DNA from: Rhizopus sp. PT2906
Lineage: Eukaryota > Mucoromycota > Mucoromycetes > Mucorales > Rhizopodaceae
Direction of reading: 5' to 3'
DNA: 64,000 nt
Assembly: GCA_025529335.1 (NCBI GenBank)
Contig: JAMYHX010000131.1
Location: 24,719-88,718 of the forward strand
This document shows, piece by piece, positions 46,390 through 58,199 of this stretch. The translations under genes and the position numbers were made by a program. The notes below the pieces were generated by a model. The model was given only the letters and a program-made list of their open reading frames with translations. It was not told the origin of the DNA and made no database searches. Position 1 is the first letter of the stretch. Every line of letters starts with the position of its first letter.

Positions 46390-47121
46390 ATGAAGTTTGC
46401 TATTGTCGGATTGATGGCTTTATCTCTTGTCTCTGCACAGAATGTTACTTCTGATGCTGCATCCTCTGTTGTTGTGGCAACTACGACAACCATCACACCA
46501 ACATCGACTACAACATCAAATTGTGCTGTTCAGAGCGTGTAAGACATTGGTTCTTTTTGTAGGAATTAAAGACTTACTTTATATCAATAGCTTTGACTTG
46601 TGCTTAAGTAACCAAGACGACTATATCAAGAGATGTCAACCTCAAGGTAAATAAAATAAAATAAAATGATGAGGTTTGATCTTTTAATAACTTGTTTAGA
46701 TTATGCCTGTTTGTGTACTGTAAGCATCCAAAAAGAAAAAGAGGGAGTCGAAACTGATTACATGTACTTTATAGACAAATAAGCAAAAGCTATCTTGCTG
46801 GGTGAATTGCCCCAATGATTCAGGCAAAGGCACACAAGAAGGAATAGTTCAAGAAATTTGTTCAATGCCTGGTGCCAACGTGTAAGTAGCCTGATGATCA
46901 AATGATATTTATACCCTAAATGTTTAAATAGATCTGTCACTCCATGGTCTAGCTCTGCAGCTCCCACTTCTACAAACATTGTTGCCAGCAGCAGTATTCC
47001 TGCCTCCTCTTCAATCGCATCTGCAACCCCTACAAAAGCAGCTTCTGGTTCTTCTGCTTTAGATATCGGAAATACTGCCTTTGCTCTTATCGGTGCTGCT
47101 ATTGTTTACATGATCTTCTAA
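46390..47121 (+). CDS. GPI-type cell-surface protein with eight-cysteine (CFEM-like) domain, 173 aa
   Basis: Exons 46390..46538, 46591..46646, 46700..46719, 46775..46881 and 46932..47121 give 173 residues. A signal peptide (MKFAIVGLMALSLVSAQ) precedes a Thr-rich stretch. A compact domain with eight cysteines follows (CAVQSVFDLC, YIKRC, DYACLC, SCWVNC, QEICSMPG). Next comes a Ser/Thr/Ala-rich stalk and a C-terminal hydrophobic end (IGNTAFALIGAAIVYMIF) like a GPI-attachment signal. The CLC element and order resemble CFEM domains, which in fungi bind haem or aid adhesion, but the C1-C2 spacing is longer than the classical pattern. One exon is only 20 nt. The overall surface-protein call is strong; haem binding is speculative. 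Confidence 0.8.
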
Positions 47122-48157
47122 TACTCTTTCTTTTTGCTCTCTTAATAATAATTTTAATCATTAAAACTACTTGTTAATCTATGCGATACATTACAGCCCT
47201 TCTCTCTCTCTCATACGCGTTTGTGTATATTCATGTATGCATGACAATCCTTTTTTGTTGTTGCTGGCTGCGGTGTATGGTTGAAAATCCATTGTATGTA
47301 AAATATACAAGTTTTTTTTTGAACAACAGTTACCTTGAGAAAAAGTCTTTAAGCATAAGTAGGGATTACACAAAAGAAATAAAATTTTAATACGACCAGG
47401 GATACAATAGCAGAGAGATACTCAGCAAAAGAGGTGCCATCTTGTTTACTCGATCAATAATATTAGTTGCTTTGACTTGTAATTTAAGCTTGTTAAACTA
47501 GCATGAAACAGAAGTAATAAACTTAATACAGTCTTCATACGAGAGGAAGGTTAACCAACAAATCAATGCTCTTTATCTCAAGTCCTCTGCCTTTTTGTTA
47601 TTATCCTTGATAATTTGTTTAGGTGTCACAGAAGAAACCGTCGTTCAAACCGGCTGCATAAGTAAAAATAAAATCTAATTTTACATTTTTTTGTTGAAAT
47701 GATAAAGCCTCTATTCTCTCCAGCGACTTGATTATACAAGAATGACATTCAGAGCTAAAAGACAGAAAGAAAATTAGACTACTTTCCTGTTCAATTTGCA
47801 TTATGGATGTCAACCCTCACTCTTCTCTGCCAATACCTCGCCAAAACAATGTTAAAAATGACAAATTTAGCAAATTTATTTAAGATTTATTACCGATATA
47901 TTGTAACTTCCCTTTGATTTTTTTTTTTTCAAGATCCATTATATCAAGTACCTAATTCATAAACTTAACAAACTTAGGCAGTTGTTGTATATTTTGACGC
48001 TGGCTTATTGCTGTCAGCGACATTTTCAATCTCTTGTACTAATCGGTGCCCCGCTGTTGAATTTTAAACGCAAATCACTTTAAATAGTGCAATATTCCTT
48101 ATTTGTTCAGAGAGACGGAAAAAAATATGCTAAAAATATACTTTATTATTATTATTA
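47122..48157. other. 1-kb spacer, no gene seen
   Basis: AT-rich sequence between a plus-strand and a minus-strand gene that converge. No reading frame above background, no repeat and no RNA gene could be supported. Confidence 0.5.
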
Positions 48158-49549
48158 TTACACTCTCAACTTCTTTTTCATGCCTTTCCAGAAGGCACTT
48201 TGGTCCTTTGGATGAACCTCCTGATCTAACCAATCCTTTGATTCTATCTTTTTTTGTATTTCATCATAATCACTTGGTTTCCAAACAGCATTTTGTAAAT
48301 CATCAATTTCTTTAGACACGGATAATCTTGCTTGTAATTGATCTGTAAACTCCTTATAGTACATTGCATCCGATATTTCTTTATCCAATTCATGTAAACT
48401 TGAAAATGACTGAGGTCCACCCACCGCATCGACCGACATGTGTTTGTATACAGGCAGTCGGGAGGACGACGACGTGCTCTCGGTCACAGCTGACCTGGGT
48501 CTAAATGAGGTATTTGATGACTCGACAGGTATTGGTGGTAGAGGTGCCAAAGGGGGAGGTGATGCAGGAGGGAGTGCTGCGCCTTTCCAACGAGCAATAT
48601 GCGACCGTCTTCTTTGTTGCGAGCTTCTAGAGGCGATGGACGAACGAGTGGATGTGCGGTCAGTGTATTCTTCTTCTTCATCTTGTTTATCTGAAGCTAT
48701 GCTTGATGCCGAAATGACACTTTCGCTTTTTCTACTTGGATACATTTGTTTTATCTTTTGTTCGTACATTTTATTGACGACTTCATCTTTTTCTTTCAGC
48801 TGGTTCATCAGTGTCTCCACCTTGGCCTCAATATACATTGATTGTGACTGACATTGTCTCTTAAGTTCTTTTGCCGACTGCTCCATGTCCTCCATCTTGG
48901 CTTCACTTTCTTCTAGCCTATCACTAACCGAGACGACCATCATCTCATGCTCATCCTTGGCTGTATTTAGCTCTTCAAGTATCTGTCGTAAATCGATTAT
49001 TTCTCGTTGTACGTCTCGAATATCGATCATGTCGTTTACAGACTGTTGTGCTCTTAGTGTTTGGTTTTCTTCAGTCAAATATTCGATTTGTTCTGATAGC
49101 TGTTCAATAAGAGCGCCTTGCATCGTCAACAGCTGACTCTGTTGTTCACTCCGTGACTTGACTGTGCTCAGTTCCTTGAGTGTATCTTCATATTTGTCCT
49201 GAAGCTCAGCAAGTTGTCTCTTTTCAGAACTGGGTATCGTGTCAGTAATAGGTATCATATGATGTGGTAACTTTGCATTAAAATCCGATTTTCTGCGTAC
49301 AGTTGGGTTAAAGGTAGATTCTTTATCTTGTGAGCCAGAGGATGTTGACCGAGAACGGCTGTCTGCTAATTTTTTAGGTTGTGGTTGTTGTTGTTCAGTG
49401 GGTGTAGCGTTTGGGTCCTCAAAGGCTTTATTTAGTACAGAGACGACAGCTAAACTCTTGATACGTTGTAGTTCTTTATCAACATGGCGTTGAGTAATTG
49501 ATTGCTTTTTCGTACGCCACCTTTCGTTTGTTCCTGAAGAAGAGTCCAT
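48158..49549 (-). CDS. Coiled-coil protein (463 aa), unknown
   Basis: An intronless ORF. Residues 1-105 are basic and low-complexity (QQQPQPKK, then RSRSTSSGSQ). Residues about 105-265 form a long heptad-rich coiled coil (LQDKYEDTLKELSTVKSRSE, QLSEQIEYLTEENQTLR, then KELKRQCQSQ). A Ser/Arg-rich segment follows, then a proline-rich patch (PPASPPPLAPLPPIP) that could bind SH3 or WW domains. A more ordered C-terminus contains SFSSLHELDKEISDAMYYKE and ends in a basic KKKLRV. It looks like a cytoskeletal or polarity scaffold, but I recognise no family. A (GA)n tract lies just upstream of the start. Confidence 0.75.
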   Translation of the reverse strand: MDSSSGTNERWRTKKQSITQRHVDKELQRIKSLAVVSVLNKAFEDPNATPTEQQQPQPKKLADSRSRSTSSGSQDKESTFNPTVRRKSDFNAKLPHHMIPITDTIPSSEKRQLAELQDKYEDTLKELSTVKSRSEQQSQLLTMQGALIEQLSEQIEYLTEENQTLRAQQSVNDMIDIRDVQREIIDLRQILEELNTAKDEHEMMVVSVSDRLEESEAKMEDMEQSAKELKRQCQSQSMYIEAKVETLMNQLKEKDEVVNKMYEQKIKQMYPSRKSESVISASSIASDKQDEEEEYTDRTSTRSSIASRSSQQRRRSHIARWKGAALPPASPPPLAPLPPIPVESSNTSFRPRSAVTESTSSSSRLPVYKHMSVDAVGGPQSFSSLHELDKEISDAMYYKEFTDQLQARLSVSKEIDDLQNAVWKPSDYDEIQKKIESKDWLDQEVHPKDQSAFWKGMKKKLRV

Positions 49550-50677
49550 AATAAAATTATATAAAAGAGAGAGAGAGAGAGAAAAGAAAAACGAGATTCG
49601 GAGTTGTTGTTGTTAATAACAACAACAGCACAATGGTTTAACCTAAACGAAGACCAATTAAATTTATTTGTCGACGAGGTGATTTTTTTTTTTTTGTTCG
49701 AGAGTCTGTTTTATATGATGATTATGCCAACTCTAATAAATGAATTTAATTTAAAGCCTCCCTTTTTCGGTGGACTTGCATGTCTCCAGCTGCAGCTACA
49801 TTTGACAACATATTATTTTTTTTTTATGTATTTGAAATAGGTGTATGCTTCCGCACGATAAGAGTATCATTCATTGCTTGGATTTAATAGTCATAATGAG
49901 GACCTTAAAAAATGTCTCAATTTCATTATGTATCTGTTGTTTACGAGATCCATGAATACGCTATTTATATATAACAAAATGGTTTCGTTGGATCATCTTT
50001 GTAGCACATTTCAGTGTTTATGCCTGTTGTATGCAAAGAAAGATTCTTAATAAAAAAATAATGAACATTATTAAATGAGAATTTTATGGTTATCAATGTT
50101 ATTCTTATCAGGTTAAAAGAAAGCATTCTCCACTATAAGATACATATCATGCCCTCTGTCATTCTCAGTAATTATTTGGCTTTTTGGCTTTGTTGTATGG
50201 ATGGTAGGACATGCAAATGTTTAAGTGTGATTGTTTACCATAAAGATCGACAAAATGATTGAAGCTTAGCGATAGAAAAGTAAAGCAATAAAGTTAATTG
50301 ATCTAAATCTGCCTTCAATCTCAAGTTAAACAAGAGAGAGCTTCCCCTCCTCAGGATCGTCATTTGCTTTATTGGGTGGTTCAATAAGGTTTTACTTTGT
50401 GTCAATAAAGAAAAAAAGAAAAAAAAAAAAAAGGGGAGAAATGGCGCTATTCATTTATGTAGCAGTAAATTACATACATGCTCAATGTTTATCTTTAATG
50501 TGATACATATACATAGGAAAAGCTTCTTATTGTCCATGTATGTCCTTTTGTAGTCTATTCTCCCCTTCATGACTGTGTATATGTATATATATGTATATAT
50601 GAAAAAGAGAAAGAAATACGTCTTATACACTTGCAAAAGAAAAAAAAAGATTTTCTTTTTTTATCTTTCTTTCATTC
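49550..50677. other. 1.1-kb divergent spacer
   Basis: It lies between two divergently read genes and contains a (GA)n tract at about 49563-49582, poly-T at 49685-49696, poly-A at 50418-50432 and a TATATG-rich stretch near 50577-50601. I see no gene. Confidence 0.5.
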
Positions 50678-51443
50678 ATGAAAAAGTTTCGTATCAAAAA
50701 AGAGCCGTTCAGTCGAACAGGCTTTTTTTTCACCTTTTTAGGTTTTCTACTCATCTTGTTATGTTTAATTGGCTGTCAGACACCTGGATCAAAGAGTCTT
50801 TATTTTGTTAAAGTAACAGATGCACCCAGTTATAAAGGAACGCCCATGTCGGCTTATTATGGCTGGAGAGGATATTGTATTGACGATGGACAAACAAACT
50901 GCTATGGTCATGACGTTCTTGTAGTGCCATTAGGTATACATCTTTATAATCATGACCATCATCTCATTCTTCCCTTGATTAGATGTCTCCATCAGCAACA
51001 GTCTCAACATCACTTATCCCCGACTATTTACCGATGCCATCAGCCCAGATACAGATTTGAATCCTGGAGCAGCACCCAACCCAGCACATGATCCCAAGAT
51101 ATTTCCAGCAGCTGTACTCTGTTTGCTCTGTAGTGGTGTCTCTCTCTTCTTGGGAATTTGGAAGTGGTATCAACCTCATAAATATGCTGATCAACACTAT
51201 ACACGTGGCTTCTTGGCAGCCTCATCCGCTGTACTTGCTCTCTTATTGATCGCTCTCAGCTCAGTTATGTATCAGAATGCTGTCTATGAGCTCAATGTGA
51301 TGTATCCCAATTTGGTTGCAAGTGAAGGACCAAGTATGATCATGGTGGGTGTTGCCTTTGGCTCATTCTTTATAGCCTCTATTGGATTACTCAGAGGCGT
51401 ACTTAATGCAGACATGAGTGCAGAAGGTTATAATGCTATTTAG
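50678..51443 (+). CDS. SUR7/PalI-type four-helix membrane protein (238 aa)
   Basis: Exons 50678..50933 and 50983..51443 give 238 residues. Helix 1 is TGFFFTFLGFLLILLCLIGC, followed by a large outer loop with GYCIDDGQTNC. Helix 2 is FPAAVLCLLCSGVSLFLGIW, helix 3 FLAASSAVLALLLIALSSVM, and helix 4 MIMVGVAFGSFFIASIGLLR. This layout, one N-terminal helix, a cysteine-bearing loop of about 90 residues and three close helices, is that of the fungal SUR7/PalI family. These proteins organise eisosome/MCC plasma-membrane domains or sense ambient pH. Which branch this one belongs to cannot be told from the sequence alone. Confidence 0.8.
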
Positions 51444-51533
51444 TTTTTTCTTTTTATTAAATTTGTAAATAAACATGCTGCTTTTTTTTTTAATAATAAT
51501 AATAATAATATGTAAAAAATAGGACCTTTTTTC

Positions 51534-52933
51534 TTAATAGAATTCTTTATCACTTCTTATACGCTTTGGATTGTTATTCATGATTGTAGATGCTCTCTTT
51601 CTTGAGTTTTTGCCTTGTTCTTCAAGATGAGAAGAAGAAGGAGGAGGAGGTTCTGAGAGATATTAATATGGTGATCAATATATAAATATTTACACTTACC
51701 AAAGGTATTATTGTTATTATTATTATTGTTGTTGTTGTTGTTATTATTACTACTACTATTATAATACTTCACTTCGGGTGGTGGACTTGAAGGAAATCCA
51801 ATCTGTCTTTGTTCTTCTGATTCCTCTTTTCCATCCATCAAAGTTCGACGTTGATAGACTGGAGTGAAATGAGAAGGATTATCATGTACATGATAAGGGG
51901 ATTGATTTCTATTTAAGCGATAGTCGTGAGGATGGTTGATGAGGTACATACTACCATTTTCTGGATTATGGTTGTCATGATGATGATGATGATGATTATG
52001 ATTCTCTGTAGGAGACAGTGCACGCATGGTCACTACATAAATAGTGTTGGTTTATATAAATATTTATTTGTTATTTACACTTACTTTCTTGATTGATACT
52101 AGGCAAATAATGCTGTTGAGGAGGTTTCCCCCAGTGTTGTAACTGATAGTCATTTTTGTAATAGCCTTTGGATGGCAGCATAAATGGCAAATTCGTATTT
52201 GTGGGCGCTGTTGTAGATGAAGAAGATGGTGGAGGGGGTATCGACAGAAAGATGGAGGGATCTTCAACAAAGAGAGGATAAAGAATATCAAATATTCTGA
52301 ATTTTGTGGCTAAATCTTTAGCTCGACTAAAGGTGATCCTACAACATATAAAGTGTTATGAATCGTTTTTACAACTTGAGAAACTTACCAGACGCCCTTG
52401 AGGTGCATTGCTCCTACTTTAACAACCACGCGACCTTTTTCGTTCTTCAGGATGCCATCTCTTTTACCTCGAGACATACCAACGACATTGAGCAGTTTAG
52501 TGCCATTGATCATATCATTATCTAAAAGAGATGAGTCATTCTATTGATGTGCAGGAGACTAAAGGTTACCTTGACGACGAGCTACGCAAACACTCTTAGC
52601 GTCGACCTGGTAACATATCGTGCCTTCGTCTTCCCAGACGGTTGTAGTTAACTTGGGCCTCTGAGGGGGAGGCATGGTAAAGGACGTGTTATAATTATGA
52701 TATCCGACTGCCTGAGGACGGGACGGGGGAGGTAGTGGCGAAGAGGAGTTCCAAGATAATCCTAAAGAGCTAGGAGTTTCATGTTGTCGATGATTGTCTT
52801 GTGTTGCATTATCATAAGGTCTGTTGTGAGAACTTTCTGATAAAGAAGACGAACGAAAGTCTGGAGAGGATATCATGTAGCTGTTGGTTGGGTTGGATGA
52901 AGAATATACACTATTCGGATAGATGCCTTCCAT
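51534..52933 (-). CDS. APSES-family transcription factor (StuA/Efg1-like), 400 aa
   Basis: Minus-strand exons 52933..52570, 52521..52389, 52338..52085, 52032..51700 and 51652..51534 join to 400 residues. The N-terminal 95 residues are Ser/Asn/Pro-rich. The APSES (KilA-N, basic helix-loop-helix-like) DNA-binding domain spans about residues 95-205. Landmarks are TTVWEDEGTICYQVDAKSVC, DNDMINGTKLLNVVGMSRGK, GAMHLKGVWITFSRA and ILYPLFVED. The C-terminal half has His- and Asn-repeats, the latter in an (AAT/AAC)n codon run near 51715-51755. It ends with a basic NPKRIRSDKEFY that could be a nuclear signal. Relatives control hyphal morphogenesis and sporulation. It is convergent with the SUR7-like gene, 90 bp apart. 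Confidence 0.93.
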
Positions 52934-53604
52934 CTTTACATATACATTTAAATAGATAGATTTTATTAAGGATCAAATGGGTGGCAATATATAATAAACT
53001 TACATTTTTGAAATATATAAAATATGTAGAATGATTTAAAAAAAAAAAAGAGTAAGTAAAGAAAAAGAAAAAAAAAAAAGGGACAAAAGAAAAAAAAAGT
53101 TCTTTTTTTTCTGTTATAAGCAAAGTATAAATGTGTAAGTGGCAAAATATGTTTTTAATTGTTTACATGTATCTCTATGCTTTAATTGATTATCTGTCTA
53201 TTTACTGCAGCGGGCATTACCTGCATATATTGAGGCCAACCTATTTACGGATGAGTTACCCGAGGGCTAAAGAAAAAAAAAATATATATTTTTTTTTATT
53301 TACCTTTTTAAACTATTTCTCCTTTCCCTTATAAAACGAAAGCATGAAATAAACATGGTTTCATAGATAGTGCAATTGTCGAGCCTTGTGATAGTATGTA
53401 CATTTTTACCTCGTTTGACCAAAATAAATGCAATGCAAGGCAATGCTATGCGAACCAAAAAAACCAAAAAAAAAATATAAAACAGTTCTCTTATAAAAAG
53501 AAATATACGAAAATGACTAAAAGTACACGCATATGCAGGATGATGCATTAAACAACTAAACTAAAAAAAATTCTTTATTCAAGAACAAAAAAATGCAGGG
53601 GATG
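52934..53604. other. Spacer, no gene seen
   Basis: The promoter side of the APSES gene and the 3' side of the next minus-strand gene. Several poly-A and poly-T runs (53038-53050, 53071-53081, 53090-53110, 53272-53298) dominate; no gene could be supported. Confidence 0.45.
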
Positions 53605-55254
53605 TTATTGAATACTTGTGATTTCCAAATGCTCTTTTAGTTCTTCCAGTTGCTCCTCTGTAACATCATTTTCAAATTCATCTTCATCGTCTTTTGTTTC
53701 TGGTTCAATGTCTCCCATCTTGACGAATATAAAGTTCATGATATCATCTATGCATTCTGTCAAGGTGAAATCTGCAATTTCCTGATCTATATTGATATAT
53801 AAAAAGGGTGAGCCCTTTTTGTTTTTTTTTTACTTACATAGATGAAACCTTACTTGACGAAATGCATGTACAGCCAAATCTAGGATCAGTAATTATCCCT
53901 CCTTTTTCCTTTTGGCTCACAGTCCAATTGACACAGTTCTGTTAAAGTGGTTATTAAGCTACAATCAAAATATACATATATATATATATATTACATCAAA
54001 TAACCATGTACGAAGACTAGTGTCCTTGATCATATCTCTCGAGTGAACACTGTTAGCCATAGCTGTACATATAAATCTATCCTTGTATTCATCAACTATA
54101 TAAAGTAAGTTTAAATCGAATATACAAACATTCATGTGTAGAACTGTACAGTTTACATCTAGAGCTTGTGTTAACGCATGTCCTCCCCAGTCAAGCGTCA
54201 ATGCAGCCAATTTCTGCGCCTTGGCATGTCTACGTTGTTTATGTGTTTAACAAACACAGCAGACGTATCACGTGTTTTAACTTGCCTTATAAAATGATCA
54301 AATACATAGCGACAATGTTCTTCAGGGCCTTCACTGCCTATTCTATGTATAAGCTTATGTTTTGTCTTTTGTTATTAGTATTTACCAGGCACAAGTGTAA
54401 TGTTGACGCTATGTGGTTCTGGATATTCCTTGTAAATATTATTACACTGCATGTGGGAAATATTGACCTTGTCTTACCCATGCTCTGTTCTTATACCAGT
54501 AATTCCCGTTGGGATTGAAGATGATGACTTCATATCCTTTCTCTCTTACTCTTCTGGTTGTGTCCATCACGGATCCTGTCTGTTTAGTTTTGATATGAGT
54601 TTATCTATAATGCATGTCTCTTTTTTTTTTTAAAAAAAAATTCCTCACATAGATGTTTTCATCACACATCACTCTTCTACTCCATTGTCCAATTCTATTA
54701 TAAAGTGTGTATGTAAGGATTATTTCTTGTTATTCATCATGATTTACCTTGTATTGTTGCCAGAAATAAAAAGAATCAATTTATCCGTGGTTGTTAAAGC
54801 ATTAGGTCTAAAGTTCAATTAGTATAAATATTGGTCGTATACAGATATAGTCTACGTCATGTAAATATAAGAATGAGGATCCTTGGCTGGATCAGCATCG
54901 ACAGGAATAATCTTTTTCTGGAAATTAAAAGGTTCCTCTACAAGTTTCTTTTCTACTTCTTCTCCAATGAGATCTAAACGAGTATTAGTACACTGCCTTT
55001 TTCTAATATCATTATTCTTACTGATAAATGCTTTATAACGTTGTTCATTATAAGTTCTGTCTTTGGGTAAATATTCAAATACATATGGCTCATCTATATG
55101 TCATTAGTACACATGTCGCGTCTTTTTTCTTTCTTTATTTACCAGTTGTCTTGCTTCTGATCTCTCCATTCTCTTTCAAGACATAACCAAAGCCTTCAAG
55201 CGTGTCTGGTATCTCGGGCTTTTTTTCTCTGACAACCTTTCTTCTTCTGTACAT
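53605..55254 (-). CDS. Arb2/FAM172-like alpha/beta-hydrolase-fold protein (350 aa)
   Basis: Twelve minus-strand exons: 55254..55143, 55093..55022, 54973..54856, 54807..54748, 54694..54649, 54579..54478, 54428..54386, 54337..54286, 54229..54150, 54095..53995, 53938..53854 and 53786..53605. Family landmarks in order are IPDTLEGFGYVLKENGEIRS, ALTTTDKLILFISGN, IGQWSRRVM, KGYEVIIFNPNGNYW, GPEEHCRYVFDHFI and TAMANSVHSRDM. Arb2 is part of the fission-yeast Argonaute chaperone complex; FAM172A links splicing and chromatin in vertebrates. Where animal FAM172 has AHSYGG, this protein reads TLDWGG, so the nucleophile serine is absent. Intron 8 is GC-AG. The intron after 54150 is inferred only from frame. 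Confidence 0.82.
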
Positions 55255-55971
55255 GTTTGAAATATTATTTGAATGGATAAAAGTAGTACATGTTGGCCAA
55301 ATTAAGCTTTTTTTTTTGTATGACCTGCGCTGATTGATTATTATTCCATCGTCAAGTAATCAACTTAGTCCATGACTTTCTATATAACTTACACACACAG
55401 TCTAAAGACAGATTTATGCCCTTTTTTGAGACTTTCAAAAATGGAGACTTATTGTCGATGAGTCAACCGAGTTCTTTGTATTGCCGTCCTCTTTTGTCAG
55501 GCACATGTGTTCAAGGGGAGTGATCCTTTCACGTCCTTTCCGGGTAAAGGTGGAGTGTGAATTTGTCCTTCTCACTGGATCTCAAAAATCGATCTAACTT
55601 TTTTACTGGCGACTGTAACATACAGCAATCATGTCAAAACATAAATATTCTTCTTTAAAGAAAGAGAGAAAGAGAGAGAGAAAAAAAAAAAGAAAGAAAG
55701 TAGTCCTAAATACCAATCTATGTACCTACAAAAGTATCTTGTCATTTCATCACTCTCTTCTTGCTCTTTAATCAAATGTCTGTAATATATATATATATAT
55801 ATATATATTCATACATTATATATTTATATATGTATGTGTGTGTGCAACTTAAAACTGACAACATTTTTTTTTCCCCTTCTTTCTCTCTCTCTCTCTGTTT
55901 CTTTTTCTTTTATCATACCCTCTTTTATATATATATATATCACAGAGATACCCTTTTATATATAATACCAA
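55255..55971. other. Divergent promoter spacer with simple repeats
   Basis: It lies between the Arb2-like gene and the dynein gene, read in opposite directions. It contains purine tracts (55660-55698), two (AT)n tracts (about 55781-55808 and 55926-55940) and pyrimidine tracts (55870-55910). No gene seen. Confidence 0.5.
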
Positions 55972-56412
55972 ATGTTGGATTCTGTAACGCCTTCACAAAG
56001 TGTCTCTATTACTTCTATTGCAGGACAACAGCAAGTACTCAATATACCCGAGAAAGACGAAATTTGGTCAAGTATTCTCAAAGACGTGGCTGCAACTAAA
56101 GTTGTGCCTACCAAAAATGTCTTGATTCTTGGTAATTCTTCAATATTTGTCTTATTTTATTTAATCTCTCATTTCTCCAAAAAGGTGAACCTGGTGTGGG
56201 TAAATCAACCTTGATTCATTACTTACGAAATGATCCTGGCCCACAACAGCCAAAAATGACAGTGGACGAGTCAGCACCTGTGAATAACAATATCAAAAGT
56301 CATTATACCCAAAATATCAAAACACCTATTGACTCTCAAGAGAAACGAAATGATTTGGCTTTGGGGTATTCGTTTATAGATGTCAAGGACGAAGAAAATG
56401 AAGGTAAATATG

Positions 56413-56443
<31 letters not shown>

Positions 56444-58162
56444 TGGGCTAAATTATATCTCCATAGCCGTGGCAAGACTTGGCTGCTATCAACTGGGATT
56501 ATCTTCCCCTGAATTTTTGCCACTCTTGAAATTTGCTATACGATCTGAAACAGTTGCAGATGCTTGTGTTCTCATCCTATTGGATTGGACACGTCCCTGG
56601 AAATTTATGGAAACTTTGATGCGTTGGATAAATGTCACGAATTATCTTGTGGATGAGATCTGTAAAGAGAATACAAATGGTGCTTGGAGTCAAGGCAAAG
56701 CCATGATGGATGAGCTAAGAGAGACATGTAAGTTAATCTTATAGGACCGCATATATTTATATTTTATAATGTAGTGGAACATTATTTACAAACATACACT
56801 GAGCCATCCAGTGGAATGATCTTGACAGCTTCTACTTCTACAAGTTCCATTGCAACAACCAACACGACCTTGACCAACCTGAATACAGCCGTATCTAATC
56901 ATGCTGATCAAGTCGTCCTACCTTTGACCCAAGGTTGTCTAACTACTAACCTTGGTATACCTATCATTGTTGTTTGCTGCAAGGTATTTTTATATCATAT
57001 ATAAACATAACTCTTAAGTAAAAAAAAAAAAAAATTATAATAGAGTGACGCAATGAATGTATTGGAGCAAACACACGATTACAACGAAGATCAATTTGAT
57101 TTCATCCAACAATGCTTACGATGTATTTGCATGAAATGTAAAAGAGAAAGAGAAATGAATATATACAAGCATGATTAACCCTATTTCTTTTAGATGGAGC
57201 CGCTTTATTCTATACCTCCAGTTACCAACCTCATACCTATCATCATCTTCGTGAATACATGTTGCATCGTTTATTGTCCAACAATAACAAAACATATCCA
57301 TTCAATGTCAAAGCCCAAGTCATCGAACGTGAGACCGTCCTGGTACCTTCCGGATGGGATTCCTGGGGAAAGATTAAAGTACTAAGAGAGGGGTTTGATT
57401 GTGAAAGTCTGTCAGAAAGCTGGGATGAAAACATGGATGCCTTGGCAGATGGACATCAACCGGCAAATACATCAGGTGCCTTGGGTATCTATGAAGAAGC
57501 CATTCCTAATGACGATCTTGGTAATCAGGTAAAATAAGGAAATGAAATCATAAAAAAAAGTGCTTATTCTGCTGTTTGACAGCCTCAACATATCTCTGCT
57601 GTCACTGTCTGTGAAGATGAACAAGTATTTTATGAGAGACACTTTGAAACGCTTCAAAAGACAAATGATAACATGCGCAAAAACAGTAGTAAACCTGGTC
57701 TAGTCGGTCCTATTGGTGTCACTTCTGCAGCGATTGATCTAACGCGAATTGATACCAACAAAAACGTAAAATATATTGATATAGTGTGTGAACATATGCT
57801 TATTTACTTTATCAATTCAGGAGTTTGGTTTAGACAAGAGTTTGCTTAAAAGTATAACATCAACCAATGGTACATCTACAAATGGAAGTACGACCCCTAC
57901 GTCAACAGTTGCATCCAATACAATACCCTCACCTGTAGCGGCTGCCACTGCACAAAATGGTCCCTCACACGAAATCATTGCCAATTTCTTCCAATCGCTT
58001 TTAACCAAAAAGGGGCCTTCTGGTGGAGCTGCCTCACCTACGGCGTCTCCTCTACTCAGTGGTTTACCGCAGTCTAATGGCCGTGAAGAATCTCACAGAC
58101 GACCTACGATCAGTAGAAAAGATGTACATAAAGAGTTGGATCGAATGAGACAGTATACTTGA
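55972..58162 (+). CDS. Cytoplasmic dynein light intermediate chain (600 aa)
   Basis: Subunit that joins the dynein heavy chain to cargo adaptors. Exons: 55972..56131, 56185..56403, 56467..56727, 56775..56983, 57044..57137, 57194..57528, 57583..57765 and 57821..58162, all in frame. The Ras-like domain has P-loop GEPGVGKST (residues 54-62), then LLDWTRPWKFMETLMRWI and LGIPIIVVCCKSD, which is the NKxD-like position. GAALFYTSS and YPFNVKAQVIERETVLVPSG follow, then GWDSWGKIKVLREGFD. The C-terminal 110 residues are Ser/Thr/Pro-rich apart from SHEIIANFFQSLLTKK, which matches the adaptor-binding helix found in light intermediate chains. One intron carries an (AT)n tract. Confidence 0.93.
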
Positions 58163-58199
58163 TGAATAAACCGTGATTTTATGTGTAAAGTATGATTTG

